Part shown: positions 35,001 to 47,339 of the stretch, one piece after another
Numbering within the stretch: the first letter of the stretch is position 1
Layout of the letters: every line of letters begins with the position of its first letter
Origin: Liolophura sinensis
Lineage: Eukaryota > Mollusca > Polyplacophora > Chitonida > Chitonidae
Assembly: GCF_032854445.1 (NCBI RefSeq)
Contig: NC_088301.1
Span: 57,116,512-57,180,511, forward strand
Length of the DNA stretch: 64,000 bases
Direction of reading: 5' to 3'
Translations under genes and position numbers: made by a program
The notes under the pieces: model-generated
The model's input: the letters and a program-made list of their open reading frames with translations, nothing else
What the model was told of the DNA's origin: nothing
The model's database searches: none

Positions 35001-36787
35001 TAGGCTGTAGCGATACTGTGTATTCCCCCAGTCGCGTTATTCTTAACTTACCAGAATATAAACGCCCTGCCTACATAAATATCCATGACCATGCCCGCCT
35101 GGGGCTAAAGTTTTTCAGAGAGTCCCTTGGTGGATATGAGGCCCCAAATGATCCTTTAACGCTACAGATGGCGGTACTTTTATCTCGTTTGAGCGATCCG
35201 TTCTCACCTGAGGAATGCCATCATCACAGGCAGATAGAAACACCAGAGAGAGAAAAAATCACTGCCTTCCTACTGACTCAGGTGGGCTGTCGACGGCCGT
35301 AGAGGTCTGCAGAGTATATCGGATGTATCAAATCTCACAGATGCACCAAGGTTTATGCACTAGTCGCCCGCAAAAACAACTTTTTGGCATTCCTGTAAAG
35401 AAAAGGGGAAACAACAATCCGACCCCTTAAAAACGCACAGAAATATTTTCCATGCACAGGAGATACACTAGAAAAAATTAGTTCTATTAATAAATGCTTT
35501 TGGCCCCAGTTATAACACAACGCTGATAAATTTATACATGTATGTAAATGTATTTACATGTATGTTGTGGTGTATAAGTTCATGAACATGGTAAATTAGT
35601 GAAACTTGAGTTCCCTGTTGGTGCACTGCTAAACAGGGTAAGTTTGGCTATCGCATATTTTATCTAATCGCAGGGAGATAGACATAATGCATGCTCATTT
35701 CACGTTCTCGAAGTAATATGAATTAAAGATAAATGATGCTTAGTTCCGCGGGTAGCCGCTATTTATTAATGGACGCGTAATTGATAAGCCAACCGTTTCT
35801 TTTTAATCCGTTAAGACAGTCTCTTTTAGAGAAGCTTTCTTGTCCCAATCCCTCTTCCTTTTCTGTTTGTTTAATATGGCCGGTGCTACCAGAGCAGATT
35901 AATGTCTGTAGCAAATCCTAGCTGACGTGTTTGCCAAGCCAGTGGGTGTCTCTCTGCACACAAACTGGGCTTTAGAAAGGACCTACGGTACAGCATTAAT
36001 ACGTGTTTTTATCATCTGGGGTTTTTCATCGATAGACAATTTGCCATATAGCTGACACATAGTATAGACAGGTCGGAAATAATTGGTTTTGCCCAAAACA
36101 GCCTGAGGCCAGCGAACAGTAGATTCCATCGAGTTCGTGTCAATTTGTTATCTGATATGTTTTCACTTTCATTATTTGATAATACACTTGACAATAATCT
36201 TTCTTACTTATGTTGTTCTTGTTGTATTCTTTAGAGAGTTTTTAACCAAATCCAAACTGCATTCCTGGGATGTTCGCTTATAATTATTCTTTTCTTTTTT
36301 TCAGGCGGTAAAAGAGAAAATGAGGACGGAGTGTAAGTGCCATGGAGTGTCGGGCTCGTGCACAATGAAAACGTGTTGGACTACATTGCCGTCTTTCAGG
36401 AAAATAGGTGAACATCTACGAATGAAGTACAACAAAGCTAAGCTAGTTGAACCAATCAAAGGACGCCGGGCAAGACGGCCCGTATTTTTAACTCTGAAAA
36501 AATCTAAAAGGCCCCATAGGAAACCTAGGCGGAGTGATATCGTTTATTTAGAAAAATCACCGAACTATTGTGAGTATGACCTCACAACAGGGACCCTTGG
36601 AACCGTGGGGAGAAAATGCAATCGGTCATCTACAGAGATCGACGGCTGTGGACTCATGTGTTGCGGCCGGGGTTATAACACACACCAGTACACAAGAACA
36701 TGGCAGTGCAACTGTAAATTTCACTGGTGTTGTTATGTAAATTGCAGCACATGTAGTGAAAGAACAGAGGAATTTACGTGTAAATAA
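16969..36787 (+). CDS. Wnt7: Wnt7 secreted signalling ligand (whole gene, four coding exons)
   Basis: This encodes a secreted, lipid-modified ligand for Frizzled/LRP receptors. Joining 16969-17042, 18380-18609, 21827-22098 and 36305-36787 gives 352 residues, against about 349 in vertebrate Wnt7a/b. All junctions are GT-AG and in phase (2, 1, 0). The order is: signal peptide about 1-22; Wnt7-type start of the mature protein ('[20 protein letters not shown]'); 'RRW/RWNCS' region with a glycosylation site at N84; '[11 protein letters not shown]'; '[10 protein letters not shown]', whose S208 is the Porcupine-acylated serine; an unusually basic linker (244-268); and the C-terminal finger '[12 protein letters not shown]'. 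All 24 cysteines after the signal peptide are present. The Wnt7 assignment rests on the first mature segment, the linker position and 'SPNYCE' before the C-terminal domain. The gene looks intact. Introns are 1337, 3217 and 14206 bp. Confidence 0.95.
18380..18609 (+). CDS. Wnt7: Wnt7 coding exon 2
   Basis: The acceptor is 'tttcttt..cag' and the donor is GTAAGG. The exon encodes residues 25-102, starting '[20 protein letters not shown]' and including 'ICQSRPDAI' and '[14 protein letters not shown]'. It holds four conserved cysteines (C39, C53, C74, C85) and the N-glycosylation site N84. This is the N-terminal helical half of the fold. Phase runs from 2 (in) to 1 (out). An open frame on the opposite strand (18083-18412) is a shadow. 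Confidence 0.95.
18610..21826 (+). other. Wnt7 intron 2
   Basis: A 3.2-kb intron, strongly AT-rich between about 20640 and 21000. No recognisable gene, RNA or mobile element was seen. Its borders are GTAAGG and CAG. Confidence 0.8.
21827..22098 (+). CDS. Wnt7: Wnt7 coding exon 3
   Basis: The acceptor is 'tgctgacacag' and the donor is GTGAGT. The exon encodes residues 102-192: '[10 protein letters not shown]', '[10 protein letters not shown]' (possible glycosylation at N129), '[14 protein letters not shown]' and '[18 protein letters not shown]'. It holds four cysteines (C125, C133, C135, C154). It ends exactly at a codon boundary, so exon 4 joins in phase 0. Confidence 0.95.
22204..22239. repeat. 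(ACAT)n microsatellite
   Basis: About nine tetranucleotide units lie about 105 bp after the exon 3 donor. Simple repeat, likely polymorphic. Confidence 0.95.
22901..23092. repeat. 96-bp direct tandem duplication
   Basis: Two adjacent copies (22901-22996 and 22997-23092) begin 'tatattttgttaccatatat' / 'tatattttgttgccatatat' and end in 'gatatagaattta'. They differ at only a few positions, so the duplication is recent relative to other repeats in the window. Confidence 0.93.
25033..25039. promoter_or_regulatory. Palindromic TAAT-type homeodomain motif
   Basis: 'ttaatta' lies within 'aaattaattag' in intron 3, a paired TAAT core of the kind bound by homeodomain dimers. One such site in AT-rich DNA is weak evidence for an enhancer. 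Confidence 0.2.
32167..32307. mobile_element. MITE-like element with terminal inverted repeats
   Basis: The left end 'aaaccactggttctagtttc' + 'atgaagcccacttag' pairs with the reverse complement of the right end, 'ctaagtatgcttcatgaaac' + 'cagccccaggttt'. The total is 141 bp with imperfect inverted repeats of about 40 bp and no coding capacity. This is the pattern of a small non-autonomous DNA transposon. The target-site duplication is unclear. Confidence 0.75.
34189..34512 (+). other. GC-richer patch with two overlapping open frames in intron 3
   Basis: This stretch is noticeably richer in G+C and CpG than its surroundings. It holds two open frames in different phases (107 and 87 codons) with no recognisable domain. 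It could be an unannotated exon, a CpG-rich regulatory element or the remnant of an inserted sequence. I do not call it a gene. Confidence 0.3.
36305..36787 (+). CDS. Wnt7: Wnt7 coding exon 4 (acylation site and C-terminal domain)
   Basis: The acceptor is 'tcttttctttttttcag'. The exon encodes residues 193-352 and a TAA stop. '[10 protein letters not shown]' (202-211) forms the palmitoleoylated thumb hairpin with S208. Residues 244-268 form a linker with 13 K/R in 25 positions. 'SPNYC' starts the C-terminal cysteine-rich domain, which carries '[11 protein letters not shown]' and the finger loop C327-C339, ending 'ERTEEFTCK'. Translation is continuous from the acceptor; the first in-frame methionine (M198) is internal and not a start. 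Possible N-glycosylation at N298 and N338. Confidence 0.97.
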   Translation, partial: AVKEKMRTECKCHGVSGSCTMKTCWTTLPSFRKIGEHLRMKYNKAKLVEPIKGRRARRPVFLTLKKSKRPHRKPRRSDIVYLEKSPNYCEYDLTTGTLGTVGRKCNRSSTEIDGCGLMCCGRGYNTHQYTRTWQCNCKFHWCCYVNCSTCSERTEEFTCK

Positions 36788-36812
36788 ACAAAGAACGATG
36801 CAAAATTAATGC

Positions 36813-36915
<103 letters not shown>

Positions 36916-36919
36916 ATAT

Positions 36920-39900
36920 TTATAAACGACATTTTAAATATTGACGAAATGAACTTGTATCCTTTATACGGCCCACTCTCCACTCACTACTATACATACA
37001 TAACTAGGTATAGTGTTTGTGCCGATTGATGTCGTCAATTGTGTCCTGAAACACAGAGTTTGGTTATTGTTCGACGAAAGGAAAAAAAACGGCATGTCTT
37101 TTCCTGAATTAAATTTTGAAGGGGAAAGTATTGCTATCTGACTTGATGAAAGCCTATCAATGGTCGATGCCTATGGAGATCAGTGGGCATCTGTCTGTCC
37201 CCAAACAGCAATGTTCTCTTTGCCAGTGTTGCCCGTCGTGGTGTGCTTTGTGAAGGAGTGGAGGGACCACTTGCATGGGAACATGGGAGACCGATTGTCT
37301 TCATTATGTGCCAATGAACATCCGCTGTGCCAGAAACGACATGGCTGCATGGATTTACCCAGGATGACGGAACAGTTGTTATCCCCGTATCGTATTCTAT
37401 CCGTGAAAGGTTCTGTGAACGAGACTGTGACTCGGGAGATCTGTAACGTCATAATCCTTATGGGAACAGAGGTCAAGATTTCCCAGGATGTCATTTTTAT
37501 CCGGCCATGTATTCACAATGGTGGATATAGTGTTCACACAAATGACCTAGACCTTCCTCTATCCGTATTTAATAGCATTATGTCATGTTACACGAGATAA
37601 TCGCTCTCAGCCTGTACTATATCGTGTAATCTGGCATGCTCCAACATCATATCACGCGTTCATCGTATGTCAACTATATTTTGAGGAAGAAATCGATTTA
37701 TACAGTGTACATAGGACATTGCTTCCATATCAGTCTGTTTCTTGACGTTGTTGAAGATGTATTATATTTCCAATGATTATTCTTCATATCTTAGAACAGA
37801 TGACCTTCGTGTATAATTGGTACACAGATACACTATTGTCACCTGACAACATTCCGTGTATAGTGATGGAAACCTTAGTTTATCAGTCCAGATTGTGATA
37901 ATTATACTGCTCTGTGATTGGGTAGATACTCTTGTGATCGGAAATATTTGACCAATCAGTGTTCTGACACAGGCAATGGCAATCGCACTTTAATGTAGTA
38001 CAATTGAAGGTGCCAAAAATTTACACCAACGGCGAAATCCACGTGTTGGGATATCCTGAAAGTGGCATTAAATCAGATTATCTATGTAGTTGCACTGGTC
38101 TGCCTGGAAACAAGCCCTTGGTCAAAGCGTTGGCTATTTTGGCGTATTTTGCTCTCATTGTTGTATCAGATAAAAATACCAGTGTGCTACTGTGGTGACT
38201 ATAGATTCAGTTTGATATAACTGTTAAGTCGAATGACGAACATGTGAAATGATTACTGAAAACGATGTTCTTATTCTAATGTTTGCTAGCAAAACTAAAC
38301 TTTATTGTCAGTCCATTATCGTACTTTAATAACTGAGGCGATTCCATTAGCTGGTAGGTTTCCAAAGGAACCCACGAGAGCAAGTAAACGCGAAAGAAGG
38401 AACTGGTCGATCCACTACTCAAATGTAGCCAGTTCCTATTGTTGTTTTGTTTTTTGGTCACAAGTGTACGCCAGCATATTAATTTATCTTAACATTTCAC
38501 CATTTGCTTTCTTCGTTTAAAAAATAAAATTCTGAACTTTTCTAAGTAGTCTTTATTGTTATGTATGATTTTGTTTCAGAACACTCTAGTCTGATGACAA
38601 AATTTGTTAACAATGATTATTAAGCCCCGGTCATTATCTTATGGCTGATTCAATTCACCTGTGTATTACTTCTTACGAATAAGAAAACGATAACTTCTGT
38701 GTTGGATTGGCCATATCCTATGACTCTGGCTAAATATCGTAGGTAGTATTTGGTAGAAATCCTCGGCTATTTCACGTATGCCATACACATGGTATCAGTG
38801 TTTTGCTTTCCACGACAGGAAAATGGTATCTTTTGTTTCATACCTATATGACACCTTGTTGTTGAATCATGACTGTGTTAAGAGCAACTCAGAATGATGC
38901 AGAAACACTTCAAAATTCGCATATATACCACTGTTTTCTATACATGTCTAAATCACAAGCATGCTATCTTGTTTCGCTGTATTATTTGTGTAGATGAAAC
39001 AAGCGTACACATGCACTTGCAATAAAGAGTACTTTTTTCGACATTTTGTAGAATAAGGTCAAACTTAGAATGACACAGAATAAAGACATGAACCGCTGTT
39101 TATGTTCAGTTCTTGTTCCTAGTGCCAAGTTGGAAATATTATCCCGGAATTAGGAAGTCTTTCTTTTATTTTTGGTAGAAGAAGGCACATAAACACCATC
39201 CTTTGATAATGGAAGCACAAAAGAGCTATCCCTCTCGAAAGATCCAGAAATACCGTCCCCATGAAGGAGGCACAGCATTGGCATCGTGAGCCGGGCATTA
39301 ACAAACTGCCACGTTTCATCAGATGAAAACATATAGCTGGAGACAATTTTATCATGTACTGAAACGAGTTCCATACTTCCCGGACAGAATCACGAATTCA
39401 TACAGTATGTATGAAGAAGGTTTTACACGAGTACTTGTCTACTTCCAAGGGGTAGACAAAACAGTATTACAAAATAACAACAGTAAACTATGTTGTAGAA
39501 GACCACTAAAGTAGTTAAGTTATATTTACTAACGTTCGAGGGGTACTTGCCATAGAGTTAGTTTCCTTTGATTGTATGTCTGGTCCCAGATCACAATGTT
39601 GTAGAATTAAGTCAGACTTAACCTTAATTAGGAAGTTAACGGACATAGAATTTGTTTTCTTCGTTTTGAATGGGTAAGACAATTGTTAGTATTTAAATAA
39701 TGAATGATTATGGCTGAACGCCACATCAGCAGTATTTCAGCAATATTTTGGTGCGAGTATTAAAATAAGAATGCATAAAATACGTCACATGTTTAGGGTA
39801 GTAAATGTTCAGAAATTAAGATGAACTTTGAATTAAGTCTGTATAGGAGAGCTTCATGATCTTGCGGCCTGGTGCTTACATCTGTAGTCAGGGTAGTAAG

Positions 39901-42900
39901 GGGCCACGCGTTTTCACTCCACAAACGATGATCTGAAAACTCTATGCATTATGGCATTTTTTCAAAGTGAAACTTTAATTTATTCTAAAATGCACTATCC
40001 TCTATAGAAATGCATATGGCGTGAAGCGCTTTCTAATATGTTTCATCGCTGATAAATAAATATATATGTTATATATGTCGTCTGTGTCTCGTACACCTTT
40101 GAAGTTGGAGTTTTAATCGTGGTAATGGCATTCCAACCGACAGTGTGAATGATAGAGGCTTGTGTTGCTTTACGGCGTTATTCCTACACGATATACATGG
40201 TGGGTGTTTCATGTGAACTCATCCACAGTTACTGGAGACATCTATATAGCTATATATACGCCTTACCGTCAAATGCAAAGGGTTGTAATCACACGAATTG
40301 TATGTTGACATGTCTTTACTATACTGTCACAGTCGTAAATCAGAGCCCAAATACTTGCACGCAATACATTTTCTACCTGCTCAGGTAAAACGGCGCTCAC
40401 TTCTGGTATGTTCCATCTCAGATGACAGAAAGCCATCACCTTGAAATCAAACAGTATTAGTAGTTTGTGAATTGCCCGAGACACATGGAATCTCAAAAAC
40501 CATTATGCTGTGAAACATAGCTAAGTAGACGTAAACGTATTTCTAGTGCCTGGGTCACATTTGCTCCCCCAAAGCCAGTGCATTGACTCCTGAGGATGTA
40601 TCAGTTTGTGGTCTCAGTTAGTTGTATGTAAGAATAACATGGGACAAAATTGTGTGATCTTCATTAAGAATGAATGGAAGTATGAGGCAATTAATGTATT
40701 TTTATACCTCAAGGACACTTGTTGCATTCATAAATGCGTGTGTTAATCTGCCTGGGTTAATTGGATATATGTAAATTAATATGTATACAATATGTGAAGC
40801 GAATCTAAGTGCAATATTAGAATATGCGTTACAGTTTTATCGCCTTTATATTTGTTTTCTTTTTTATATGACTTATCCGTGAATGCTATTGAACTGATTC
40901 GTGTTTAGAGACTTGCCCACGCACATAGCATGCTGAAATGTCAATAAAATATGTCTGAAGACAGCGCAATTTATCCTACTTGCGTGGTGTTGTGTCTGAT
41001 TCAGGTATAATAGTCGATCGCTTTGAAGTAAATTCGGCTTGTTTCAAAGGCAACAAAAAGAAACAGGTAGAAAATAGCTTCGGTGTGAGATTGATTTCAG
41101 GTGAAAAGGTGTAAGGATGTAAGGAGCTTGTAATGTGTGGTAGGTTGAATGTTTGGTCGTGTTAGGCCATGTGTAGGTTCCCTTAGAACCCTGCCCGTAC
41201 ACTGCTGACGTAATCCGATCAGATAATGACGCTCCCTATAATTCATTTACTTCGTGCCGACGTATGTCCCCCACATCGTGGGACGTCTTCGCCGAGATCA
41301 CAAGAACGGGTATGTACATATACATGTAGCTATGCATGTTCGTTTGTAACAGATCCATAATCCTACGGTAGCTCCGTGGCTGTACCTGTCGACTGCAGCG
41401 CTCTTCTTTAATTATCCACGGTAGATATCCAAACATGGTATTTGGGGAACTAAATATATACCCGTTTGTAACGTCACAGTTTTTATATAGTTGTCGATAT
41501 CAAGCGGTGACATAGGCCTACCTCTCCGGTAATTGTTACATTACACAACGCGAGCTAAAGATAATTATTCAATCCATTAAGTTTCTGCTAGATTTAATCT
41601 GATAAAAATACTCCTTTAATTATTTCTACCTAGCCTCGAATCTCTTAACTTACAGAATAGCTTCGTCGTCTTTGAATAACACTGCTGCAGGTAAACTGGC
41701 TTGTGCATACACTATTCACTATGGAGTCATTGATAGTATCTGAGCAAGACGAAGAAGAACTGTTCAGAACAGCTGTGGTGATTTATATGAGTTATTGTCG
41801 CTCGAATGGTTTACAGCCCTGAGATAGCTGATGTATGTATATTTATATCTGTACCTGTTACTTTGAACGATCATGAAACAAAAACCCGCAAAGGAAACAA
41901 TGTCCCCATTAACAAACTGTGCAGGAATGAGGACAAACCCATTGCGTTGGGAAACAACTCACGTTGGTTATGTTAATTGGTTAAACCCTAACATGGGTTC
42001 TTATGCCTATGCGTTATTCTGATATGTATATACTGCTTTCTGGTTTAAACACATTACCCTCAAGATATGGCTGCATTACTATATCCCTTAAATTATAATC
42101 ATTCATTGATTCATTCACTCATTCATTCATTCATTTCAAACTACTGGAGCAATATCTCAAACGTTTTTTATGAAGCAAGTAACAGACATACAAGTAACAA
42201 GTACAGTTAGTGCTTGGCTGTATACATGGTATAAAGTGACTTAGACATCTAATGAGTATTTAAATTGTAAATTTCCTACTTCCCACAGTGAAAGCAGTGG
42301 GAAAATTTAAAGTATTTCTTGTCTTATGTGGAGCTGTTTCTGATTTACGCATTGTTGGTAAGATGCCAGTTCCCGTTACTTGTTAATCACAGACAAAGTT
42401 ATCATCTCGTCTGAGCTGTCTTCTCAATGGAGACTATAAATTTCAGCTCTAACTCTCAATAATAATATATGATATACTCAGTTGGGGTATATGTATTTTT
42501 CTAAATAAAATTAAGGTAGAAGTTAGCATCCATTGTTTTCATGCAACTCCATTAATCTGCTAAAGCAAAAACTGTCTAATTATTTCTTAAACTATTACCG
42601 ACAATGCGATCTCGGTTAAGTGTTAAATGACTTCTCAAACGTGGCATTCAAGCTATGTGCCTCGCGTCATAAAATGCTATGAGCAATGGAGACGCAGTCG
42701 ACGCAAAACCTCTGGCTGGAGACCTACATCTGGTCTTTTCTGTGCAACACGAACGTCAGAAACTTTCACAAATAAAGGGATGTTTCGGATGGAGTGGGAG
42801 TTTGTGTTGCGCCACCCTTGCTGTTCACGCTAGGCGTCCGCGGGGCCGAAACTGCCGACCGTCTGGCCCTCTGTTTGAGGAGATTATAACACGTCTTGGC

Positions 42901-43290
42901 CCGGAAGCTAAACAGGATGACTTCGTGATCAGGCCTCAAACTACAGGATTAGCCCCTTGGCTTTAGATCTTCTTTGACTGCTGGCATTGTAAAGATCGCC
43001 AAAGCCACCACCTTTATCGCCTCTGGTCAACGTTGTTGTTGATTGCCATCCACAAAGTCAACCTCCAAGCATGAAGAAGAAACATCATAAGAGTGCGATG
43101 TAACTGGCCCCAAAGCTGTCTTGGACGCTTTTCGCTTATTTCACTATACCTAGAGGTTTGTATGAGGCTTTGTGAACTAGTTAATGTTTTTTCTTTGGGA
43201 TTTAGTTCAGGTCCAGTTCGTGACAAAATTGTGTATAATACTGCTCAGGCAACGGACACACGCCTTGGTACAAAAGATATTCATTTCGTG
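36920..43290. other. Gene-free interval downstream of Wnt7
   Basis: No recognisable gene. Open frames such as 37160-37600 (146 codons) show no domain and have a competing antisense frame; the first kilobase could be Wnt7 3' UTR. A GC-richer patch with overlapping frames lies at about 42620-42966, and a short ATTC repeat near 42110-42137. Confidence 0.5.
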
Positions 43291-43490
43291 NNNNNNNNNN
43301 NNNNNNNNNNNNNNNNNNNNNNNNNNNNNNNNNNNNNNNNNNNNNNNNNNNNNNNNNNNNNNNNNNNNNNNNNNNNNNNNNNNNNNNNNNNNNNNNNNNN
43401 NNNNNNNNNNNNNNNNNNNNNNNNNNNNNNNNNNNNNNNNNNNNNNNNNNNNNNNNNNNNNNNNNNNNNNNNNNNNNNNNNNNNNNNNNN
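43291..43490. other. Assembly gap (200 N)
   Basis: Exactly 200 unknown bases, a common arbitrary gap size. The true length is therefore unknown. Translations spanning it are meaningless. Confidence 0.99.
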
Positions 43491-46400
43491 ATCTCCCTCC
43501 CCCACCTCCCAGTCGTGCCATCACACGTAGCTGCTATGCTCCTATACAGTTACCATCCACCATGTATTATTGTTTTTTTGTGTGTTTTATTTTGTGTGTT
43601 TTAGCCTAGTAGATATCCACCTGTCTTTCATACTGTACTGTCACCCACCCACTGTGTGGATTATCACTGTACTGTCACCCACACAATGTCTAGTTTATCA
43701 CTCGTTTGTTATGCCTATTATTCATCTGTTTACTTATGTTTTGGCCCCACTGTATGTACTTACAGTCTTAGTATAATATACCTGTTAACCCGTTTGTTTA
43801 CGACTCTGTCCACTGTACGATATTTCATTTTACTCTAAAAACATTGTCTCCTTTATACATATGCCATCTTGTACAATTTCATTTATTCTTGAATGGTTTT
43901 AAATTAAACCGAAATATTGAATCATCTATCGCCTTGTATACTCTACTTTATGAAGCTTATCAGTGGAAATGGAAATATTGAGTACGTATTACAATTTTTT
44001 TCGATTTTAAAAGCCATACTGTTTCTTTGTATGAACAAGCCTAGCATTGGGCGATATATGTACAAATTGTTTTTGGTCTGTGGGATTAAATAATTCACAC
44101 TCATTGTACCCCGTGTGATGTGCATCGGCATGTAATGATTGCCATTATGAACTAGGGGAGACAACTTTCAAGAATTTGTAGCAGGATTTAGCTATGTCAT
44201 CTGTTTGTATGTTTCGGCTAAGAATGCAGCTCTATGTACAGCGCTGCCACAAGACAGCAACAACTCGATGTTCTCGATGTTCGCACTCTGGCACTGGTAG
44301 GCCCCTATATTTTGAAGTAGTCGTCCATATAACACCTCGATGGAGCTGGTAACTGATCCAATTCAGTTTGATCAAACAACACGTCTTCACAGCAGGGACA
44401 TGTCTGCGTTATTTACGCCTACTCTGCTAAGTAAAGACAAAGATATTCATCTATATATAATTTTCTGGAAATATCGAATTCTTCAGATTTAGGTATTTTA
44501 AGCATTTGTCACTAAGTATTCGTTGTAATATTATGTATTATATATGTGTATCTTATTTTGAAAAAGAAAAGTTTGAACATGTATTTATTTTAAAACGGAG
44601 CCAAAAAAGAAAACCTTCAGATGGTGTCAATAATGATTGGTTGTCTTACTCACAGCACCAACCAGGTTACCCTACTAGGACATCTATAAAAAGATTACCT
44701 AGATAATGGATATAATTTCTGCAGATACGTTCCGAAGGGCCCGGTATCATCCCAGCCGAGTCAGATGGCATAAACATCATACGATTTGTTGTGGTAATTC
44801 CACACACGTATGTATCCAGTATTCCATGTCATCTATAAAATGATTTTATTGTGTTTGTATGTGTTGATAAATGTGTAAATAATCGATTATTCGTCTTTAT
44901 AAAAATATATGGATAATAATTAAACCTAAAATTACTTTTTATACAGTTATTGAATACATTTCGTATATACTGAACAGAAGAAAGACTTTGAATATTGTAT
45001 GAAGCGTTTGTATTGAATGTATTTTTTCTATATACTGACTACAGAAAATTTAAATTGCACATTGCAGCGTTTGTCTTGCCATATTTAAACCCCTCCACAT
45101 CATAATATATCGGCTCATTCACGAGAATATTGTGTGCAGAAAACGTAGTTATATTATAGCCTGTACGTCACATGTGGGAAAGTTCGCCGGTAACTCAGCA
45201 GAGGTCGTTGGATTTCCCCCGGGGTTACTCCGGTTTTCCCTAAACAACGACCAGTCAGTGAAGCAATCAGTCTGGCCTCTAATTCAGTCCATATTTTTTT
45301 TCAGATTTATAACTTGATAAGGGACTTACGCCTTACTCATATTTTACACCTGAAGCACAGGCGACGCCTTAGTTAAATAAGCCAGTATAAATGGTTAACG
45401 TGAATAATCTAAAACTGGTATGCGGGTATTCTTGTCGCCATAGTGTGAAAACCAGATATGGCCATGGTTTTTCTGTATACATGAATACAGACATTACGAG
45501 ATTTTGTCAAGATTTGGTCGAGACCTGGGTACAAAGTCACTGTTTTATAATTGTGATACCTAACCAAAATTACAACAATCTCAGACATTCCAGAGACGAA
45601 GAGAAAAGCCCTTAAAGACAGATCTTCAGCTGAAATTCCGACTTAATTCTAATTTCTACTCTGAAGCCAGACCTTTGGTCATTCACGCTCTATTATCCGA
45701 TTATCTTCAAAATGCTGTCTCATTCCTTTTGCATCATTCCTTACCCTTTCCTAAATCAAAAGAAAGTTAAGAGCACTTTAAGTTATATAAAAAATATACG
45801 TTTTTAATCGATGATTTGAACACATTTTCTACAAGGGAACAATTATGTTAGAAGCTATCGAAAATCAGCGTTGTAGTGGCAACATTTCGCTTTGCTTTAA
45901 CAAATGGCATTGAAAGCAAAAAATCTCCAAAGGTACCGCAGCACATTCAGGGAAATGTCATACACGAATCAGGTGCGCACTGGTTAGCTTTTGGTGAACG
46001 GAACTCATCCATTTTCCACGCATACATTCACGTTGATGATCTTGTCAGCGGTTGAAGTTACCAACTCCCTTACTGAGCTACCTTTTCTGACCTCACCTCT
46101 AATAAGTATGTAGGAGACAGCACCATGTGCAATTTGCCATTTTTCGGAATTTTGTGTATTTCAGGGTATAAAATCTTTTTTCGCTGTGAGCCGGTCATTT
46201 TTAATGTACAGGCTGGTATGAAAATAATGTTGCTGAGTTACTGCATTAAACGTTATCATTGTCGCTTATGGGACATTAATAGGGGTTTTAGGTCTTAAAC
46301 AATGTGCTCGACTTTCCAATAACATGGTCGTTAACTCCAACAGCTACATCTCCTGCTGACCATTTCATATAGGCCATGACCTGAAGTAACATTCGATGCA

Positions 46401-47330
46401 ATGTTGTGACAGTCGATAAGGAACACAGTTAAGCTGATATATTAAAATACAAACCCGTGTTGGGAATCATAGACAGTTAACTAGAAAGTTAAAGTTAACT
46501 TTAGAAAGTTAATGTTGTTTAGTTACCCTTTAAATCTAGGTTAAATGAATTTGCTGAAATTTCTATTCCTGGAACAGGGTGATGACATTTAAGCCCTGTA
46601 GCGAAAAGCTGTTGATAGTATCTGAAAATCTTTCATTTGGTGCAAATTACAAAATTCTAGGTCTCATAGTTTTCAATTTACGGGGCATTGGAAAAAGCTA
46701 CAACCATAGACAAAACACTGTAATGACCTTAATCATTACAATAAAATTACACAGCGTCTAACAAATTAGGCTGATTTTGCCATAAATAGTATAAATGACA
46801 TTAACCCTTTAAATGAAAATATTACAACTGATATAAATGATGCCATTTTCCTCAACAGGTGATCATTTTGGGGTGGGGAGAGTGTAAGCTTTTATCAGCA
46901 CATGTTGTTGATACATTGCTTATTTTGTAAGATACTTTTATTTAATCTCGGTCAAAATTTGAAGACAGAACGCCCAAATCTGCTGGCTGCACTCTGCTGA
47001 GATTTAGTAGATCTGTCGAAATAAAACTTTTGCAGATTTTGTCTAGCTTGTAGCTGCGATGTGACACTCTGGACGACAATGAGACTGAGAGAAAAATTAA
47101 CATCTCGTAATTTGTATCTAAAAATTTTGCTCAAAGCAGCTGAGTTGGAGTACCTGTAATGATGTGTTGCGACACTCCAGTATGGTCAGATAAACATCTG
47201 CTTGAAGGCTTGGTTCATTCTGACCATTCGACTGTGGGTAAGCTGGACTGTCTTCTGCTTCATCCTTGTAAGTCCTTGTACATTCTACATTCTTGTAAAA
47301 TACTCAGAAAATATTTTATAAATGGTCTTT
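43491..47330. other. Gene-free interval after the gap
   Basis: No recognised coding feature. A SINE fragment lies at 45150-45250. Short frames elsewhere lack motifs. Confidence 0.5.
45150..45250 (+). mobile_element. SINE fragment
   Basis: 'cgtcacatgtgggaaagttcgccggtaactc' followed by 'ttcccccggggttactccgg' resembles the middle of the tRNA-derived SINEs at 47813 and 52205 ('acgtgggaaggt..gcagcaacc' then 'cccgggctctgcccggttt'). Head and tail are not recognisable. Confidence 0.45.
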
Positions 47331-47339
47331 ATTGAGATT

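Larger units (their letters stand above)
22099..36304 (+). other. Wnt7 intron 3 (14.2 kb)
   Basis: This is the largest intron, bounded by GTGAGT and 'tttttttcag'. It contains a (ACAT)n microsatellite, a 96-bp duplication (22901-23092), a palindromic homeodomain-type motif near 25033, a MITE-like inverted repeat (32167-32307) and two GC-richer patches with short open frames (23984-24222 and 34189-34512). Large introns of developmental genes often hold enhancers; here that is only an inference from size. Confidence 0.7.

Noticed and set aside
36320-36787. Treating the last Wnt7 exon as a single-exon gene from its first ATG
   Set aside because: The open frame continues upstream to a polypyrimidine-CAG acceptor and conserved residues precede the methionine, so it is an internal methionine.
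37160-37600. 146-codon frame downstream of Wnt7
   Set aside because: A long antisense frame overlaps it, no domain or signal is recognisable, and it may lie in the Wnt7 3' UTR.
39119-39374. Two overlapping minus-strand frames (78 and 74 codons)
   Set aside because: Competing frames with no recognisable motif; not supportable as a gene.
43093-43609. Frames running through the N block
   Set aside because: Unknown bases are read as open codons; the frames are artefacts of the gap.
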